Of a stretch of 64,000 nucleotides of DNA, positions 1-11,272 are shown piece after piece (within the stretch, counting starts at the first letter, position 1; the number at the start of each line of letters is the position of its first letter). The notes below the pieces were generated by a model. It was not told the origin of the DNA and made no database searches. It was given only the letters and a program-made list of their open reading frames with translations. Origin of the DNA: Thauera sp. GDN1 (GTDB taxonomy: Bacteria; Pseudomonadota; Gammaproteobacteria; Burkholderiales; Rhodocyclaceae); contig NZ_CP097870.1 of NCBI RefSeq assembly GCF_029223545.1, forward strand, positions 1,736,001-1,800,000, given 5' to 3'. The translations under genes and the position numbers were made by a program.

Positions 1-598
1 CGATCTCCGCTGCGCCCGTCACCGTGCGCAGCGGGATCACCCCCGCCCACACCGGCCACTCCAGGTCTTCCTCGTCGTCCTTCACGCCCCAGTCGCGCAC
101 CTTGGCCGAGGCCTCGTCGAGCGCGATCCGCAGCACGGTGGTGGCGTTGAGCTCCTTGTCGCTGATCGGGCGCAGCGTGTCCCAGCGCCCGGGGTAGAGC
201 CCGTCGATGAAGGCGCGCAGGCTGGCGAGCTTGTACGCTGGCTCGCCCACCGCCTCGAAGCGGCCGTAGATCACCACCGAGCGATAGTTCATCGAGTGAT
301 GCATCGCCGAGCGCGCCAGCACCAGGCCGTCGGCGAGCGCGATGGTCACGCAGGCCTCGCCAGCGGTCAGCGCCTTCAGCATGCGCGAGGCCCTGGCGCC
401 GTGGATGTAGAGGTGATCGCCCTCTCGCCAGTGAATGGTCGGGATGGCGTGCACCACGCCGTCGATCTGGCAGGCGACGGTGCAGATCATCGCCGCGTCG
501 ACGATGGCGGCGATGGTTTCGGCGTCGTAGTGTGCGCGCTCGGGCAGGCGGCGGACGCGGGTGCGCGGGGAGGGGGCGGGGGGGGCGGGGTGGGGCAT
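1..598 (-). CDS. PNPOx-family FMN-binding flavoprotein (C-terminus cut by window edge)
   Basis: The reading frame is open from an ATG at 598 down to the window edge, about 199 codons with no stop, so the C-terminus is missing. The translation starts MPHPAPPAPSPRTRVRRLPE and continues with a split-barrel pattern (IVDAAMICTVACQIDGVVHA, then IHWREGDHLYIHG and LARSAMHHSMNYRSVVIYG) typical of the pyridoxamine 5'-phosphate oxidase-like / NimA-like FMN-binding family. GGAG lies about 10 bases before the ATG. The gene is divergent from a MocR regulator, a common pairing in which the regulator controls the flavoprotein. Family membership is well supported; substrate and true PNPOx activity are unknown, because most members of this subgroup are not PdxH. 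Confidence 0.8.
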   Translation of the reverse strand, partial: MPHPAPPAPSPRTRVRRLPERAHYDAETIAAIVDAAMICTVACQIDGVVHAIPTIHWREGDHLYIHGARASRMLKALTAGEACVTIALADGLVLARSAMHHSMNYRSVVIYGRFEAVGEPAYKLASLRAFIDGLYPGRWDTLRPISDKELNATTVLRIALDEASAKVRDWGVKDDEEDLEWPVWAGVIPLRTVTGAAEI

Positions 599-691
599 GG
601 CCTGGTGGCTCCGAGGGTTTCGACCGCGCCATCCTAGGTTCGTGGTGGTACCTTGCGTAGTGCCACTGCAACCCGCCCAAATGGAGCCACG
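599..691. promoter_or_regulatory. Divergent promoter region between flavoprotein and MocR gene
   Basis: This 93-base gap must hold both promoters. On the minus strand TAGGAT (631-636) is followed by GGCGCGG, which fits a -10 with a GC-rich discriminator for the flavoprotein. On the plus strand TACCTT (649-654) could be a -10 for the MocR gene. MocR proteins commonly autoregulate from such shared regions. No protein-binding repeat is clear enough to name. Confidence 0.4.
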
Positions 692-2161
692 ATGGAGCTC
701 GACTGGCTGCTCGCCCCGCCCCTGCCCGCGGCCGTGCCGCGCCAGCGCGTGCTGTACCTGCGCCTGCGCGAGGCCATCCTGTCCGGTCGGCTGCCGGCCG
801 ACACGCGTCTGCCCGCCAGCCGCAGCCTCGCAGCGACGCTCGGCATCGCGCGCAACACGGTGCTGTTCGCCTACGAGCAGCTCGTCGCCGAAGGCTGCCT
901 GGTCGCGGATCGCCAGGGGACGCGGGTGGCGCCGCTACCCGCCGCAGTGCGCGCTGCGCAGCCCGCGTCCCCTGCACGGGAGGCCTCTCCGACCCTGTCC
1001 GCGCGTGCGGTTGCGGTGCTGCAGCGCGAGCCGGCGCGCGATGCCGAAGCCTTGCCCTTCTCGCCCGGCGTGCCCGATTTCGGCGCCTTTCCCTTCCGCA
1101 CCTGGCGTGCCTGCCTCGAACGCGCGTGGCGCGACGCCGGCTGGCGTCAGCTCGGCTATGCGGTGCACGGTGGCGATCCGGGCCTGCGCGCGGCGATTGC
1201 AGCCCACCTGACGAGTGTGCGCGGCCTGGCCGTGGACGCCGCGCAGATCCTGATCACGAGCGGCACGCAGGCGGGACTCGACCTGTGCGCCCGCCTGCTG
1301 GCCGATCACGGCGACACCGTGTGGGCCGAAAATCCGGGCTACCTCGCGGCCCGCGTCGCCTTCGGCCTCGCCGGTCTGCAGATGCACGACGTCGCGATCG
1401 ATTGCGAGGGGATGGCCCCCACCGCTGAGGACTGGCGGCGCCACCGGCCGCGGCTGATCATGGTCACGCCCTCGCACCAGTACCCCACCGGGCGGGTGAT
1501 GTCGCTGGCGCGTCGGCTCGCGCTCATCGAGCGCGCCCGCGCGGCCGGCGCCTGGATCCTCGAGGACGACTACGACAGCGAGTTCCGCCGCGCTGGCCCG
1601 GCGCCGCCCGCGCTGTTCGGCCTGCACGCGGATGCCCCGGTGGTCTATGCCGGCACCTTCAGCAAGACCCTGTATCCGGGCCTGCGCCTGGGCTACCTGG
1701 TGCTGCCCCGCGAGATCGCGGACGCCTTCATCCACGCCGCGGCGCGCGCCACCCGCGCCGGGCAGGGCATCGAGCAGCGCGCGCTCGCCGACTTCATCGC
1801 GCGCGGGCACTACACCACCCACATCCGGCGCATGCGCGCCCGCTACAACGCTCGCCAGGCCGCGCTGCGCGGCGCCCTGCTGCAGTCCTTCGGTCCCGGT
1901 CTGGTGCTGTCGGGCGGCGAGGCCGGACTCCATCTGGTGATGTGGCTGCCGGATGAACTCGATGATACGGCCGTGGTCGAGCGCGCCGCGCAGCTCGGGC
2001 TGGGCGTGCGCGCCCTGTCCGCATACGCTCGGCCGCCGGCGCACTGCAACGGGCTGGTGCTCGGCTACGGCAATCTCGACGAGGGCGCCATCGAGGGGGC
2101 GGTGGCACGGCTGAGGCGGGCAGTCGGGGTCGGCAGTGGTGTGCGCCCGGTGCGAAAGTGA
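692..2161 (+). CDS. MocR/PdxR-type regulator (GntR wHTH fused to aminotransferase fold)
   Basis: A 489-residue protein of the MocR subfamily of GntR regulators. Residues about 15-85 form the winged helix (YLRLREAILSGRLPADTRLP, then SRSLAATLGIARNTV). From about residue 115 to the end is a class I aminotransferase fold with NPGYLAARVAF, EDDYDSEFR and the PLP-binding lysine in AGTFSKTLYPG (about Lys325). Such proteins sense PLP or amino-acid adducts and control vitamin B6, taurine or GABA genes. An in-frame ATG exists upstream at 653, but the ATG at 692 has GGAG six bases before it and gives the usual N-terminus. It is divergent from a PNPOx-like flavoprotein, which makes that gene the probable target, but the ligand cannot be read from the sequence. 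Confidence 0.9.
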   Translation: MELDWLLAPPLPAAVPRQRVLYLRLREAILSGRLPADTRLPASRSLAATLGIARNTVLFAYEQLVAEGCLVADRQGTRVAPLPAAVRAAQPASPAREASPTLSARAVAVLQREPARDAEALPFSPGVPDFGAFPFRTWRACLERAWRDAGWRQLGYAVHGGDPGLRAAIAAHLTSVRGLAVDAAQILITSGTQAGLDLCARLLADHGDTVWAENPGYLAARVAFGLAGLQMHDVAIDCEGMAPTAEDWRRHRPRLIMVTPSHQYPTGRVMSLARRLALIERARAAGAWILEDDYDSEFRRAGPAPPALFGLHADAPVVYAGTFSKTLYPGLRLGYLVLPREIADAFIHAAARATRAGQGIEQRALADFIARGHYTTHIRRMRARYNARQAALRGALLQSFGPGLVLSGGEAGLHLVMWLPDELDDTAVVERAAQLGLGVRALSAYARPPAHCNGLVLGYGNLDEGAIEGAVARLRRAVGVGSGVRPVRK

Positions 2162-2263
2162 GCCCATCTTCATCGCCGAACTCGGGCAGCGGCCTTGGGG
2201 CCGACGACCCTCAGCCGTTACACTCCGCGGCCTGACTCACCACGCTATCGCCCGGAATCCCTC

Positions 2264-3454
2264 ATGGCCCAACTCATCCTCAATCCCGGCAAGGAACGCT
2301 CGCTGTTCCGCCGCCATCCCTGGATCTTCGGCGGTTCGGTCGAGCGCCTCGACGGTCGGGCGCGCCCGGGCGACACGGTGACGGTGATGACGGCCGAGGG
2401 CAAGGCGCTCGCGCGTGCGGCGTGGTCGCCGCACTCCCAGATCCGTGCGCGGGTGTGGAGCTTCGATGCGGAGGCGGTGATCGATCATGCCTTCTTCAAG
2501 CGCGCGGTGGCGGCCTCGGTGGCGCGGCGGGCGGCGATCCCGGCGCTGCGCGGACAGGAAGGCGTGCGCCTGATCCACGGCGAATCCGACGGCCTGCCGG
2601 GCGTGATCGCCGACCGCTACGGCGACGTGGTGGTGCTGCAGCTCACCAGCGCCGGTGCCGACAAGTGGCGCGAGGCCATCGTCGCCGGGCTGGTGCAGGC
2701 CACCGGCTGCGCGGCGGTGTATGAACGTTCGGATTCCGAGGTGCGCGGGCTCGAAGGCCTGGAGTCGCGCACCGGCTGCGTGCATGGCGAACTGCCTGCG
2801 GGCGGGCTCACCATCGTCGAGAACGGCGTGCGCATGGAGGTGGATGTCGAGGGCGGGCACAAGACCGGCTTCTACCTCGACCAGCGCGACAACCGGCGCC
2901 TCACCGGGCAGCTCGCCACCGGGCGCACGGTGCTCAACTGTTTCTGCTACACCGGCGGCTTCTCGCTGCAGGCGCTCGCCGGCGGGGCGAGCTCGGTGCT
3001 GTCGATCGACTCCTCCGGTCCGGCGCTGGAGTCGGCGCGACGCAACCTCGCGCTCAACCCTCAGCTCGACGCCGGCCGCGCAGAATGGCTGGAGGCCGAC
3101 GTGTTCAAGGCGCTGCGCGCGCTCAAGGACGAGGGCCGCAGGTTCGACCTGATCGTGCTCGACCCGCCCAAGTTCGCGCCCTCTGCCGCGCATGCCGATC
3201 GCGCCGCGCGCGCCTACAAGGACATCAACCTGTTCGGATTCCGCCTGCTCAACCCGGGCGGCATCCTGATGAGCTACTCGTGCTCGGGCGGCATCGGCCA
3301 GGAGCTGTTCCAGAAGATCGTCGCCGGCGCGGCCATCGATGCCGGCGTCGATGCACACATCATCTACCGCCTGTCCGCGGCGCCCGATCACCCGATCGGG
3401 CTGGCGGTGCCGGAAGGCGAGTACCTGAAGGGCCTGGCCTGCCAGGTGGGTTGA
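2264..3454 (+). CDS. rlmI: 23S rRNA m5C1962 methyltransferase RlmI
   Basis: A 396-residue SAM-dependent RNA methyltransferase, the same length as E. coli RlmI, which methylates C1962 of 23S rRNA. The N-terminal PUA domain starts MAQLILNPGKERSLFRRHPW; the central segment has GVRLIHGESDGLPGVIADRY; the Rossmann domain has motif I NCFCYTGGFSLQALAGGA, motif IV VLDPPKFAPS and the catalytic-type cysteine in SYSCSGG (about Cys340). The open frame extends upstream to 2195, but the ATG at 2264 matches the family N-terminus. TACACT at about 2219 may be its -10. It converges with a diguanylate cyclase gene 56 bases downstream. Confidence 0.93.
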   Translation: MAQLILNPGKERSLFRRHPWIFGGSVERLDGRARPGDTVTVMTAEGKALARAAWSPHSQIRARVWSFDAEAVIDHAFFKRAVAASVARRAAIPALRGQEGVRLIHGESDGLPGVIADRYGDVVVLQLTSAGADKWREAIVAGLVQATGCAAVYERSDSEVRGLEGLESRTGCVHGELPAGGLTIVENGVRMEVDVEGGHKTGFYLDQRDNRRLTGQLATGRTVLNCFCYTGGFSLQALAGGASSVLSIDSSGPALESARRNLALNPQLDAGRAEWLEADVFKALRALKDEGRRFDLIVLDPPKFAPSAAHADRAARAYKDINLFGFRLLNPGGILMSYSCSGGIGQELFQKIVAGAAIDAGVDAHIIYRLSAAPDHPIGLAVPEGEYLKGLACQVG

Positions 3455-3510
3455 GCGGCGGCGGGCAGGCCGCCGTCCTGGTTTGCGCCTGCGGCGCGAG
3501 CGTCACCTCG

Positions 3511-4698
3511 CTAGGCGGCGCATGCGACCCGGTGGAAGGGCTCTTCGCTGTCCAGCATTTCCACCCGGTTGCGGCCCTTGTGCTTGGCCTCGTACATCGC
3601 CTTGTCCGCGCGTTCGAGGATCGATTCGGCCGTCGCGTTCCTGCGTGAGAGGCCGACGCCGATGCTGACCGTGAGGCCGACCGCTTCCCGGTCGTCGACG
3701 GGCAGGGGGCTTCCTTCGACCGCTGCCCTGACGCGCTCGGCGGTCGCGAGTGCGTCCCGGAGGCCGGTGCCGGCGAGGAGGATCGCGAATTCTTCGCCGC
3801 CGATCCGGCCGATCACATCCTCGTTGCGCAGACTGGCTGCTGCAGTGCTCACGAAATGCTGTAGGGCGTCGTCGCCGCCCTTGTGGCCGAGCGTGTCGTT
3901 GATCGACTTGAAATGATCCAGGTCGACGAGCAGGACGGCGACCGGCTGCCCGCTGCGCTGACTCTGGCTGAGGGCCTTGGCGAAGAGGTTCATGAACGCG
4001 CGCCGGTTGAACACGCTGGTGAGCGAGTCGAGTTCGGCAAGGCGGCGAAGTTCGGTGGCGCTGTGCTCGTTGGCCAGCATCAGTGCCCCCAGCGCGAGCA
4101 GGATCAACGCGACGATGGATTCGAGCAGGACGAACTCGGAGACGGCCAGGACGTGGTTGGCGTCGAACAGTCCGGCGCTGCCCGGGCTGAAGAGCAGCGG
4201 TCGCAGCAACAGGAAGAGCCCGTGTCCGGTGCTGGCGAGTGCGAAGAGGTAGCGCGCCGGGTAGTCGTGGATGCCGCCGACGGCCAGAGTCCGGGCGCTG
4301 AGCAGGAACAGGATGCCGGTCGTGACGCTGGACGCGGCGAAGCGGACGCCCGGGGCCGGCTGTTCGATCGTGAAGTACAGGGCAAGTGCGACCAGGAACA
4401 GGGCAAATGCCAGCGCGTAACGGGCGGGGAGAGGCCTGCGGCCGATGTAGGCACGCGCGCCGGCGAGATTGAGGTACGCGATCAGGAAGGAAAGGGTCTG
4501 CGATGCGATCACGAACCCGGGCTCGGGCAGGCTGTCGCGGGACAGGAACAGCACGCAGAGCCCGAAGCCGCTCAGGTAGGACAGTGCCCAGATGCGCGGG
4601 CCGGGAATCCGACGGTTGAAGTACCACATCGCGGCGAGCACCGTCGTGACGATCCACATCAGGATCGACGCCATGATGAGCAGGGTGGGGCTGTGCAC
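3511..4698 (-). CDS. Membrane-anchored GGDEF diguanylate cyclase
   Basis: About 395 residues: six or seven hydrophobic segments over the first ~220 residues, then a GGDEF domain (LDSLTSVFNRRAF ... [19 protein letters not shown] ... RIGGEEF at about residue 300 ... GVGLSRRNATAESILERADKAMYEAK). The intact GGEEF signature predicts c-di-GMP synthesis from two GTP. The membrane part resembles no named sensor module I recognise. I prefer a GTG start at 4698, because AAAGGAAG sits six bases upstream and the first transmembrane helix follows directly; an in-frame ATG at 4734 would add 12 residues. The terminal RXXD inhibitory motif is not obvious. It is the first of three GGDEF proteins in the window. 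Confidence 0.88.
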   Translation of the reverse strand: MHSPTLLIMASILMWIVTTVLAAMWYFNRRIPGPRIWALSYLSGFGLCVLFLSRDSLPEPGFVIASQTLSFLIAYLNLAGARAYIGRRPLPARYALAFALFLVALALYFTIEQPAPGVRFAASSVTTGILFLLSARTLAVGGIHDYPARYLFALASTGHGLFLLLRPLLFSPGSAGLFDANHVLAVSEFVLLESIVALILLALGALMLANEHSATELRRLAELDSLTSVFNRRAFMNLFAKALSQSQRSGQPVAVLLVDLDHFKSINDTLGHKGGDDALQHFVSTAAASLRNEDVIGRIGGEEFAILLAGTGLRDALATAERVRAAVEGSPLPVDDREAVGLTVSIGVGLSRRNATAESILERADKAMYEAKHKGRNRVEMLDSEEPFHRVACAA

Positions 4699-5009
4699 TG
4701 TGCTTCCTTTTTCCCTCGATGCGTCGCTCGTCATCGAGGCCCGTCCCTGACCCGGAGCGACGCCCTGATTCCGTTCTGCCTTCGCGCCAGCGTCCGACGG
4801 GCGGCGCGGCGATCATCTGCTATCGCGTGCGGTCCCAGGGAGATGGGCCGGATTGGCTTGGATCGACAAAAACACCTTAAATCATACGAATGTATTTTAA
4901 GTGTTAAATAAGGCGTCGGCAGCGGGATTTTTAGTCGGACCCTGGCCCGAATCGAGTCCCGCCTTGCGCGCGGCAGGACGGTGTCCGGCGGCGATGCGGC
5001 AAACGACAG
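4699..5009. promoter_or_regulatory. Intergenic region with AT-rich promoter-like island (4871-4908)
   Basis: This stretch holds no convincing gene. Its only notable content is an AT-rich island in otherwise GC-rich DNA. AACAC (4871-4875) pairs with GTGTT (4901-4905) and TTAA pairs with TTAA inside that, giving an imperfect inverted repeat with one bulged C. On the minus strand, TTTAAC, 16 bases, then TATGAT reads as a sigma-70-like promoter pointing at the diguanylate cyclase gene, leaving a leader of about 170 bases. The 14-mer at 4895-4908 recurs with one change upstream of katG. Confidence 0.45.
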
Positions 5010-5038
5010 GGGGCCGGGGCGGAGATCGCCCCGACCCC
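5010..5038 (-). terminator. Probable terminator downstream of xenA
   Basis: Arms 5010-5021 and 5027-5038 pair over 12 bases with one mismatch, around a five-base loop, 26 bases past the end of the ene-reductase gene. The following minus-strand sequence (TGTCGTTTGCC) is only weakly T-rich, so termination strength is uncertain. Confidence 0.5.
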
Positions 5039-5063
5039 GTCAGGCGGCGGCCGGGATGAAGGT

Positions 5064-6161
5064 TCAGCGCGTGCCGTAGCGCTCCAGCCAGTGCGCGTAC
5101 GGCGCCGGCAGCACCCAGGTCGGACGCTCCACGCCGAGGGCGCGCGCGGCCTGCATCGGCCAGTGCGGGTTGGCGAGGTGGGCGCGGCCGATCATCACCA
5201 CGTCGAGCTGGCCCTTGGCCACGGTGCCGTCGGCGATCTGCGGATCGTCGATGCCCCAGGCCGAGGCGACCGGGAGTCCGGCCTCGGCACGCACGCGCGC
5301 TGCAATCGGGGCGAGGAAGGCCGGGGCCCAGGGCACCTGGGCCTGCAGGGTCGAGAAGCCGACGCTGACGCTGAGCAGGTCCAGGCCGCCGCGCTTGAAG
5401 TTGCGCGTGAGCTCGATCGATTCCGCGAGCGTTTCCTCGTCGCGGCCGTCGTACTCGATGACGCCGAAGCGGGCGGTCAGCGGCAGGTTCTCCGGCCATA
5501 CCTCGCGCACCGCAGCCAGCGTCTCGAGCAGGAAGCGGCTGCGGTTCTCCAGGCTGCCGCCGTAGGCGTCGTCGCGCTGGTTGGCGTGCACCGAGAAGAA
5601 GCTCTGGCCGAGGTAGCCGTGGGCGAAGTGCAGCTCCAGCCACTCGAAACCGGCGTCGCGCGCGCGGCGGGCGGCGGCGACGAAATCGGCGCGCACGCGC
5701 GCGATGTCGTCCACCGTCATCGCCTTGGGCACTTTCGGCAGGTTGGCGCCGAAGGCGGTGGCCGAGGGCGAGATCGTCTCCCAGCCGCGCGGATCGCCCT
5801 CGGCGATGTGGTCGTCGCCTTCCCACGGACGGTTGGCGCTGGCCTTGCGGCCGGCATGGCCGATCTGGATGCCGGGCACGGCGCCGGCGGCCTTGATCGA
5901 GGCGGCGATCGGGGCGAGGACCTCTGCCTGGGCGTCGTTCCACAGGCCGAGGCAGGCCGGGGTGATGCGGCCTTCGGGTGCGACGGCGGTGGCCTCGACG
6001 ATCACCAGGCCGGCGCCGCCACGGGCGATGGCGGGGTAATGCACCTTGTGCCAGTCGTTGGCGACGCCGTCGGTGGCCATGTACTGGCACATCGGCGGAA
6101 TCGCGATGCGGTTGCGAAGGGTGACGGCCTTGAGCTTGAAGGGCTGGAAGAGTGCGGACAT
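5064..6161 (-). CDS. XenA/YqjM-type old yellow enzyme (NAD(P)H:flavin ene-reductase)
   Basis: A 365-residue FMN-dependent TIM-barrel enzyme. The N-terminus (MSALFQPFKLKAVTLRNRIA) and the motifs PPMCQYMA, QIGHAGRKAS, ELHFAHGYLGQSF and YGGSLENRSRF match the thermophilic-like OYE class and closely resemble Pseudomonas XenA. Cys25 occupies the flavin-tuning position of XenA/YqjM. Members reduce activated C=C bonds, quinones, nitro compounds or nitrate esters. It lies just downstream of katG on the same strand, but a hairpin separates them (6227-6261), so co-transcription would be by readthrough. Together with katG and the YqhD-type reductase it forms a cluster of detoxifying oxidoreductases. The physiological substrate is unknown. 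Confidence 0.92.
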   Translation of the reverse strand: MSALFQPFKLKAVTLRNRIAIPPMCQYMATDGVANDWHKVHYPAIARGGAGLVIVEATAVAPEGRITPACLGLWNDAQAEVLAPIAASIKAAGAVPGIQIGHAGRKASANRPWEGDDHIAEGDPRGWETISPSATAFGANLPKVPKAMTVDDIARVRADFVAAARRARDAGFEWLELHFAHGYLGQSFFSVHANQRDDAYGGSLENRSRFLLETLAAVREVWPENLPLTARFGVIEYDGRDEETLAESIELTRNFKRGGLDLLSVSVGFSTLQAQVPWAPAFLAPIAARVRAEAGLPVASAWGIDDPQIADGTVAKGQLDVVMIGRAHLANPHWPMQAARALGVERPTWVLPAPYAHWLERYGTR

Positions 6162-6226
6162 GGGTTTGCTGCGGTTCCTTGCTGTTGCTGATGCGCGTTC
6201 GGGCGCGCGCCGGGGATCAAATGAAG

Positions 6227-6261
6227 CCGCCCGCAGCAGGCCTGGTGCATGCTGCGGGCGG
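6227..6261 (-). terminator. Intrinsic-type terminator downstream of katG
   Basis: A perfect 12-base stem (6227-6238 with 6250-6261) closes an 11-base loop, 16 bases beyond the katG stop codon. The minus-strand sequence after it (CTTCATTTGAT) is T-rich for this genome. It separates katG from the ene-reductase gene. Confidence 0.65.
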
Positions 6262-6276
6262 GCGAGGGGGTGAAGC

Positions 6277-8671
<2,395 letters not shown>

Positions 8672-8732
8672 AAAAAAATCTATCGATGCCGACCTGCGGG
8701 CGGGCACGCGCAAGGCCCCGCCCGCAGGTCGG
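8672..8732 (-). terminator. Strong intrinsic terminator downstream of the YqhD-type gene
   Basis: Arms 8689-8704 and 8717-8732 pair perfectly over 16 bases around a 12-base loop, 11 bases after the stop codon. Minus-strand transcription then meets a run of seven T at 8672-8678, ten bases past the stem. This is the longest perfect hairpin seen in the window. Confidence 0.8.
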
Positions 8733-8742
8733 GACGCCGGCG

Positions 8743-9900
8743 TCAGAGGCAGGCCTCGACGATGCGCCGGCTCATCGCCAGGTCGACCGCACGGTCTTCG
8801 CCGAGCCGGACCATGCCGTGCGCCTCGAGCTGGGCGACCACGCGCTCGACCGCCTCGGCGCCGATGCCGTAGTCGGCGAGACGCGTCTTCACGCCCAGCG
8901 ACTCGAAGAACGCGCGCGTGCTGGCGATCGCCAGCTCGATGCGCTCGTCATCGCTGCCTGCGCGCAGCCCCCACACGCGCTCGGCATATTGCAGCAGCTT
9001 GGCGCGCTTGACGTCGCGCCGCTCCAGCAGCAGGTTGGGATGCACGATGGCGAGCGTCTGCGCGTGGTCGAGGCCGTAGAGGGCGGTGAGCTCGTGGCCG
9101 ATGACGTGCGTGGCCCAGTCCTGCGGCACGCCGGCGCCGACGACGCCATGCAGGGCCTGGGTGGCCGCCCACATCAGGTTGGCGCGCACGTCGTAGTCCT
9201 CGGGGCGGGCCAGCGCCTGCGGGCCGGTCTCGATCAGGGTGAGCAGCAGGGCCTCCGCGTAGCGGTCCTGCACCGCGGCCTGCGCCGGCTGGGTCAGGTA
9301 CTGCTCGGTGACATGGACGAAGGCGTCGACGACGCCGTTGGCGATCTGGCGCGGCGGCAGGGTGTAGGTCTTGACCGGGTCGAGCAGCGAGAAGCGCGGG
9401 TAGAGCAGCGGATGGCCGAAGCCGAGCTTGGCCTGCAGCGACTTGCGGGTGACGACCGCGGCGCAGTTCGCCTCCGAGCCGGTGGCGGGCAGGGTCAGCA
9501 CGGTGCCGATCGGCAGTGCGCGGGTGATCTCCTTGCCGCGGGTCTCGAGGATGTGCCACGGGTCGCCGGGATAATCGACCGCGGCGGCGACGAACTTGGT
9601 GCCGTCGATGACCGAGCCGCCGCCCACCGCGAGCAGGAAATCGAGCTTCTCGTGCCGGATCAGCTCGACCGCCTGCATCAGCGTCTCGTAGGTCGGGTTG
9701 GGCTCGATGCCGCCGAAGCGCTGCACGTGGTGGCGGCCGAGCGCGGCCTCGACCTCGGCCAGCGTGCCGTTGCGCTCGGCGCTGCCGCCGCCGTAGAGGA
9801 TCAGCACGCGGGCCTCGGCGGGAACCAGGTCGGCGAGGCGGGCGATGCTGCCCTGGCCGAAGACGATGCGGGTGGGGTTGTAGAGTTCGAAGTCGTGCAT
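8743..9900 (-). CDS. YqhD-type NADPH-dependent aldehyde reductase (iron-containing ADH family)
   Basis: A 385-residue group III alcohol dehydrogenase closely resembling E. coli YqhD along its length: NPTRIVFGQGSI, YGGGSAERNG, FGGIEPNPTYETLMQA, the cofactor loop AVGGGSVIDGTKF, LPATGSEAN, and the metal-binding region NGVVDAFVHVTEQY ... HVIGHELTALYGLDHAQTLA. YqhD reduces short-chain and lipid-peroxidation aldehydes with NADPH, which suits its place beside katG and an ene-reductase. The frame opens at 9918, but AGGGAGA sits four bases before the ATG at 9900, which also matches the family N-terminus. It is divergent from an MFS transporter and ends at a strong terminator. No YqhC-type AraC regulator is adjacent. 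Confidence 0.93.
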   Translation of the reverse strand: MHDFELYNPTRIVFGQGSIARLADLVPAEARVLILYGGGSAERNGTLAEVEAALGRHHVQRFGGIEPNPTYETLMQAVELIRHEKLDFLLAVGGGSVIDGTKFVAAAVDYPGDPWHILETRGKEITRALPIGTVLTLPATGSEANCAAVVTRKSLQAKLGFGHPLLYPRFSLLDPVKTYTLPPRQIANGVVDAFVHVTEQYLTQPAQAAVQDRYAEALLLTLIETGPQALARPEDYDVRANLMWAATQALHGVVGAGVPQDWATHVIGHELTALYGLDHAQTLAIVHPNLLLERRDVKRAKLLQYAERVWGLRAGSDDERIELAIASTRAFFESLGVKTRLADYGIGAEAVERVVAQLEAHGMVRLGEDRAVDLAMSRRIVEACL

Positions 9901-9917
9901 GGATTCTCCCTTGAGCA

Positions 9918-9929
9918 CGCGCTAGCGCG
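9918..9929. promoter_or_regulatory. Perfect 12-base palindrome between yqhD-type gene and MFS gene
   Basis: CGCGCTAGCGCG lies 18 bases upstream of the reductase start, in the 193-base divergent region. The position suits an operator, but a palindrome of this base composition can arise by chance in GC-rich DNA. Nothing else in 9930-10093 is clear apart from a possible plus-strand -10 near TACATT at about 10058. Confidence 0.3.
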
Positions 9930-10093
9930 CGGTGATTCGGTGGACGGGCCGCGGCACCCTGCCGGCGGCCGTCGATTTCACTCAGGATAGAACAGACGGG
10001 GCGCCGATCGTTCCACAAGCCTCCCGACCCGGCCGGGACGCAGCCCGGATTAAGGGGTACATTTCGCTCTCGCGCAAAGAAAAGCATTTCCTT

Positions 10094-11272
10094 ATGAAGA
10101 AGAATCTGTGGCTGCTGGCCATCGCCCAGGGCCTGTTCCTGACCAACAACGTGGTCTTCATCGCCATCAACGGCCTGGTCGGCCTCAGCCTGGCGCCGGC
10201 GGCCTGGATGGCGACCCTGCCGGTGATGGGCTACGTGGTCGGCGGGGCCTTGTCGACCGGGCTGGTGGCGCGCAGCCAGCAGCGCTGGGGGCGCAGGACC
10301 TCGTTCCAGCTCGGGCTGCTGGTAGCCCTGCTGACCGCGCTGCTGTGCGCTTTCGCGCTGTCGATCGGGAGCTTCTGGCTGCTGGTGGCGGGGACGGTGA
10401 TCGCCGGCTACTACAGCGCCAACGGCCAGCTCTACCGCTTCGCCGCCGCCGAGCTGGCGCCGCCGTCCTTCCGCGAGAAGGCGGTGTCGCTGGTGCTGGC
10501 GGGCGGCCTGATCGGCGCCGTGATCGGCCCCAACCTGGCCAACTACACACGCGAGGCCACGGGCGCGCCCTTCATGGGCTCCTACCTGGCGCTGGCGGTG
10601 GTGGCGCTGGTGTCGATGGCGGTGATGGCGGGCATCTCCTTCCCACCGGAGCCGAACAGGCAGGCCGGCGCCGGCGGCGGCCGGCCGCTCGGCGAGATCG
10701 TGCGCCAGCCGGTGTTCATCGTGTCCACGCTGGGCGCGGCGATGGGCTACGGGGTCATGAACCTGCTGATGGCGGCTACCCCGCTGGCGATGGACGTGTG
10801 CGGCATGCCGTTCTCGGACGCCGCGCTGGTGCTCGAGTGGCACGTGATCGGCATGTTCGCGCCGGGCTTCTTCACCGGCCACCTCATCAAGCGCTTCGGC
10901 GTGCTGCAGATCATGGGTTTGGGCGTGGGGCTGAACTTCGCCTGCGTCGCGGTCGCGCTGTCGGGGCAGGACCTGCACCAGTTCCTGATCGGGCTCTTCC
11001 TGCTCGGTGTGGGCTGGAACTTCCTGTTCACCGGCAGCACCACGCTGGCGATGCAGGCCTACCGTCCGGAGGAAAAGGACAAAGCGCAGGCGGCGATCAA
11101 CTTCGCGGTGTTCGCGGTGATGGCGCTGACCTCGTTCGCGTCCGGCGCGCTGGTGACGACCCAGGGGTGGACGCTGCTCAACGTCGGCTCGCTGCTGCCG
11201 CTGGGCCTGACGGGCGGCGCGCTGCTGTGGCTGGCCGTGCTGCGCCGGCGCGAGGCGGGGCAGGGCGCGTGA
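10094..11272 (+). CDS. Major facilitator superfamily transporter
   Basis: A 392-residue inner-membrane protein with about 12 hydrophobic helices. It starts MKKNLWLLAIAQGLFLTNNV, has a charged loop 2-3 region (RSQQRWGRRTSFQLGLL), a central hydrophilic loop (FPPEPNRQAGAGGGRPLGE) and a second six-helix half. The family resembles YfcJ/unknown-substrate MFS members often seen beside stress genes. The open frame begins at 9932, but the upstream residues are not membrane-like and the ATG at 10094 gives a proper N-terminus; the ribosome site is weak. Its last bases overlap the GTG of the next gene, so the two are translationally coupled. Substrate unknown. Confidence 0.85.
   Translation: MKKNLWLLAIAQGLFLTNNVVFIAINGLVGLSLAPAAWMATLPVMGYVVGGALSTGLVARSQQRWGRRTSFQLGLLVALLTALLCAFALSIGSFWLLVAGTVIAGYYSANGQLYRFAAAELAPPSFREKAVSLVLAGGLIGAVIGPNLANYTREATGAPFMGSYLALAVVALVSMAVMAGISFPPEPNRQAGAGGGRPLGEIVRQPVFIVSTLGAAMGYGVMNLLMAATPLAMDVCGMPFSDAALVLEWHVIGMFAPGFFTGHLIKRFGVLQIMGLGVGLNFACVAVALSGQDLHQFLIGLFLLGVGWNFLFTGSTTLAMQAYRPEEKDKAQAAINFAVFAVMALTSFASGALVTTQGWTLLNVGSLLPLGLTGGALLWLAVLRRREAGQGA

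Noticed and set aside
8948..10978. 676-codon minus-strand open frame across the yqhD-type and MFS genes
   Set aside because: Shadow frame crossing the divergent promoter region; composition rich in Arg, Ala, Gly and His with no recognisable domain.
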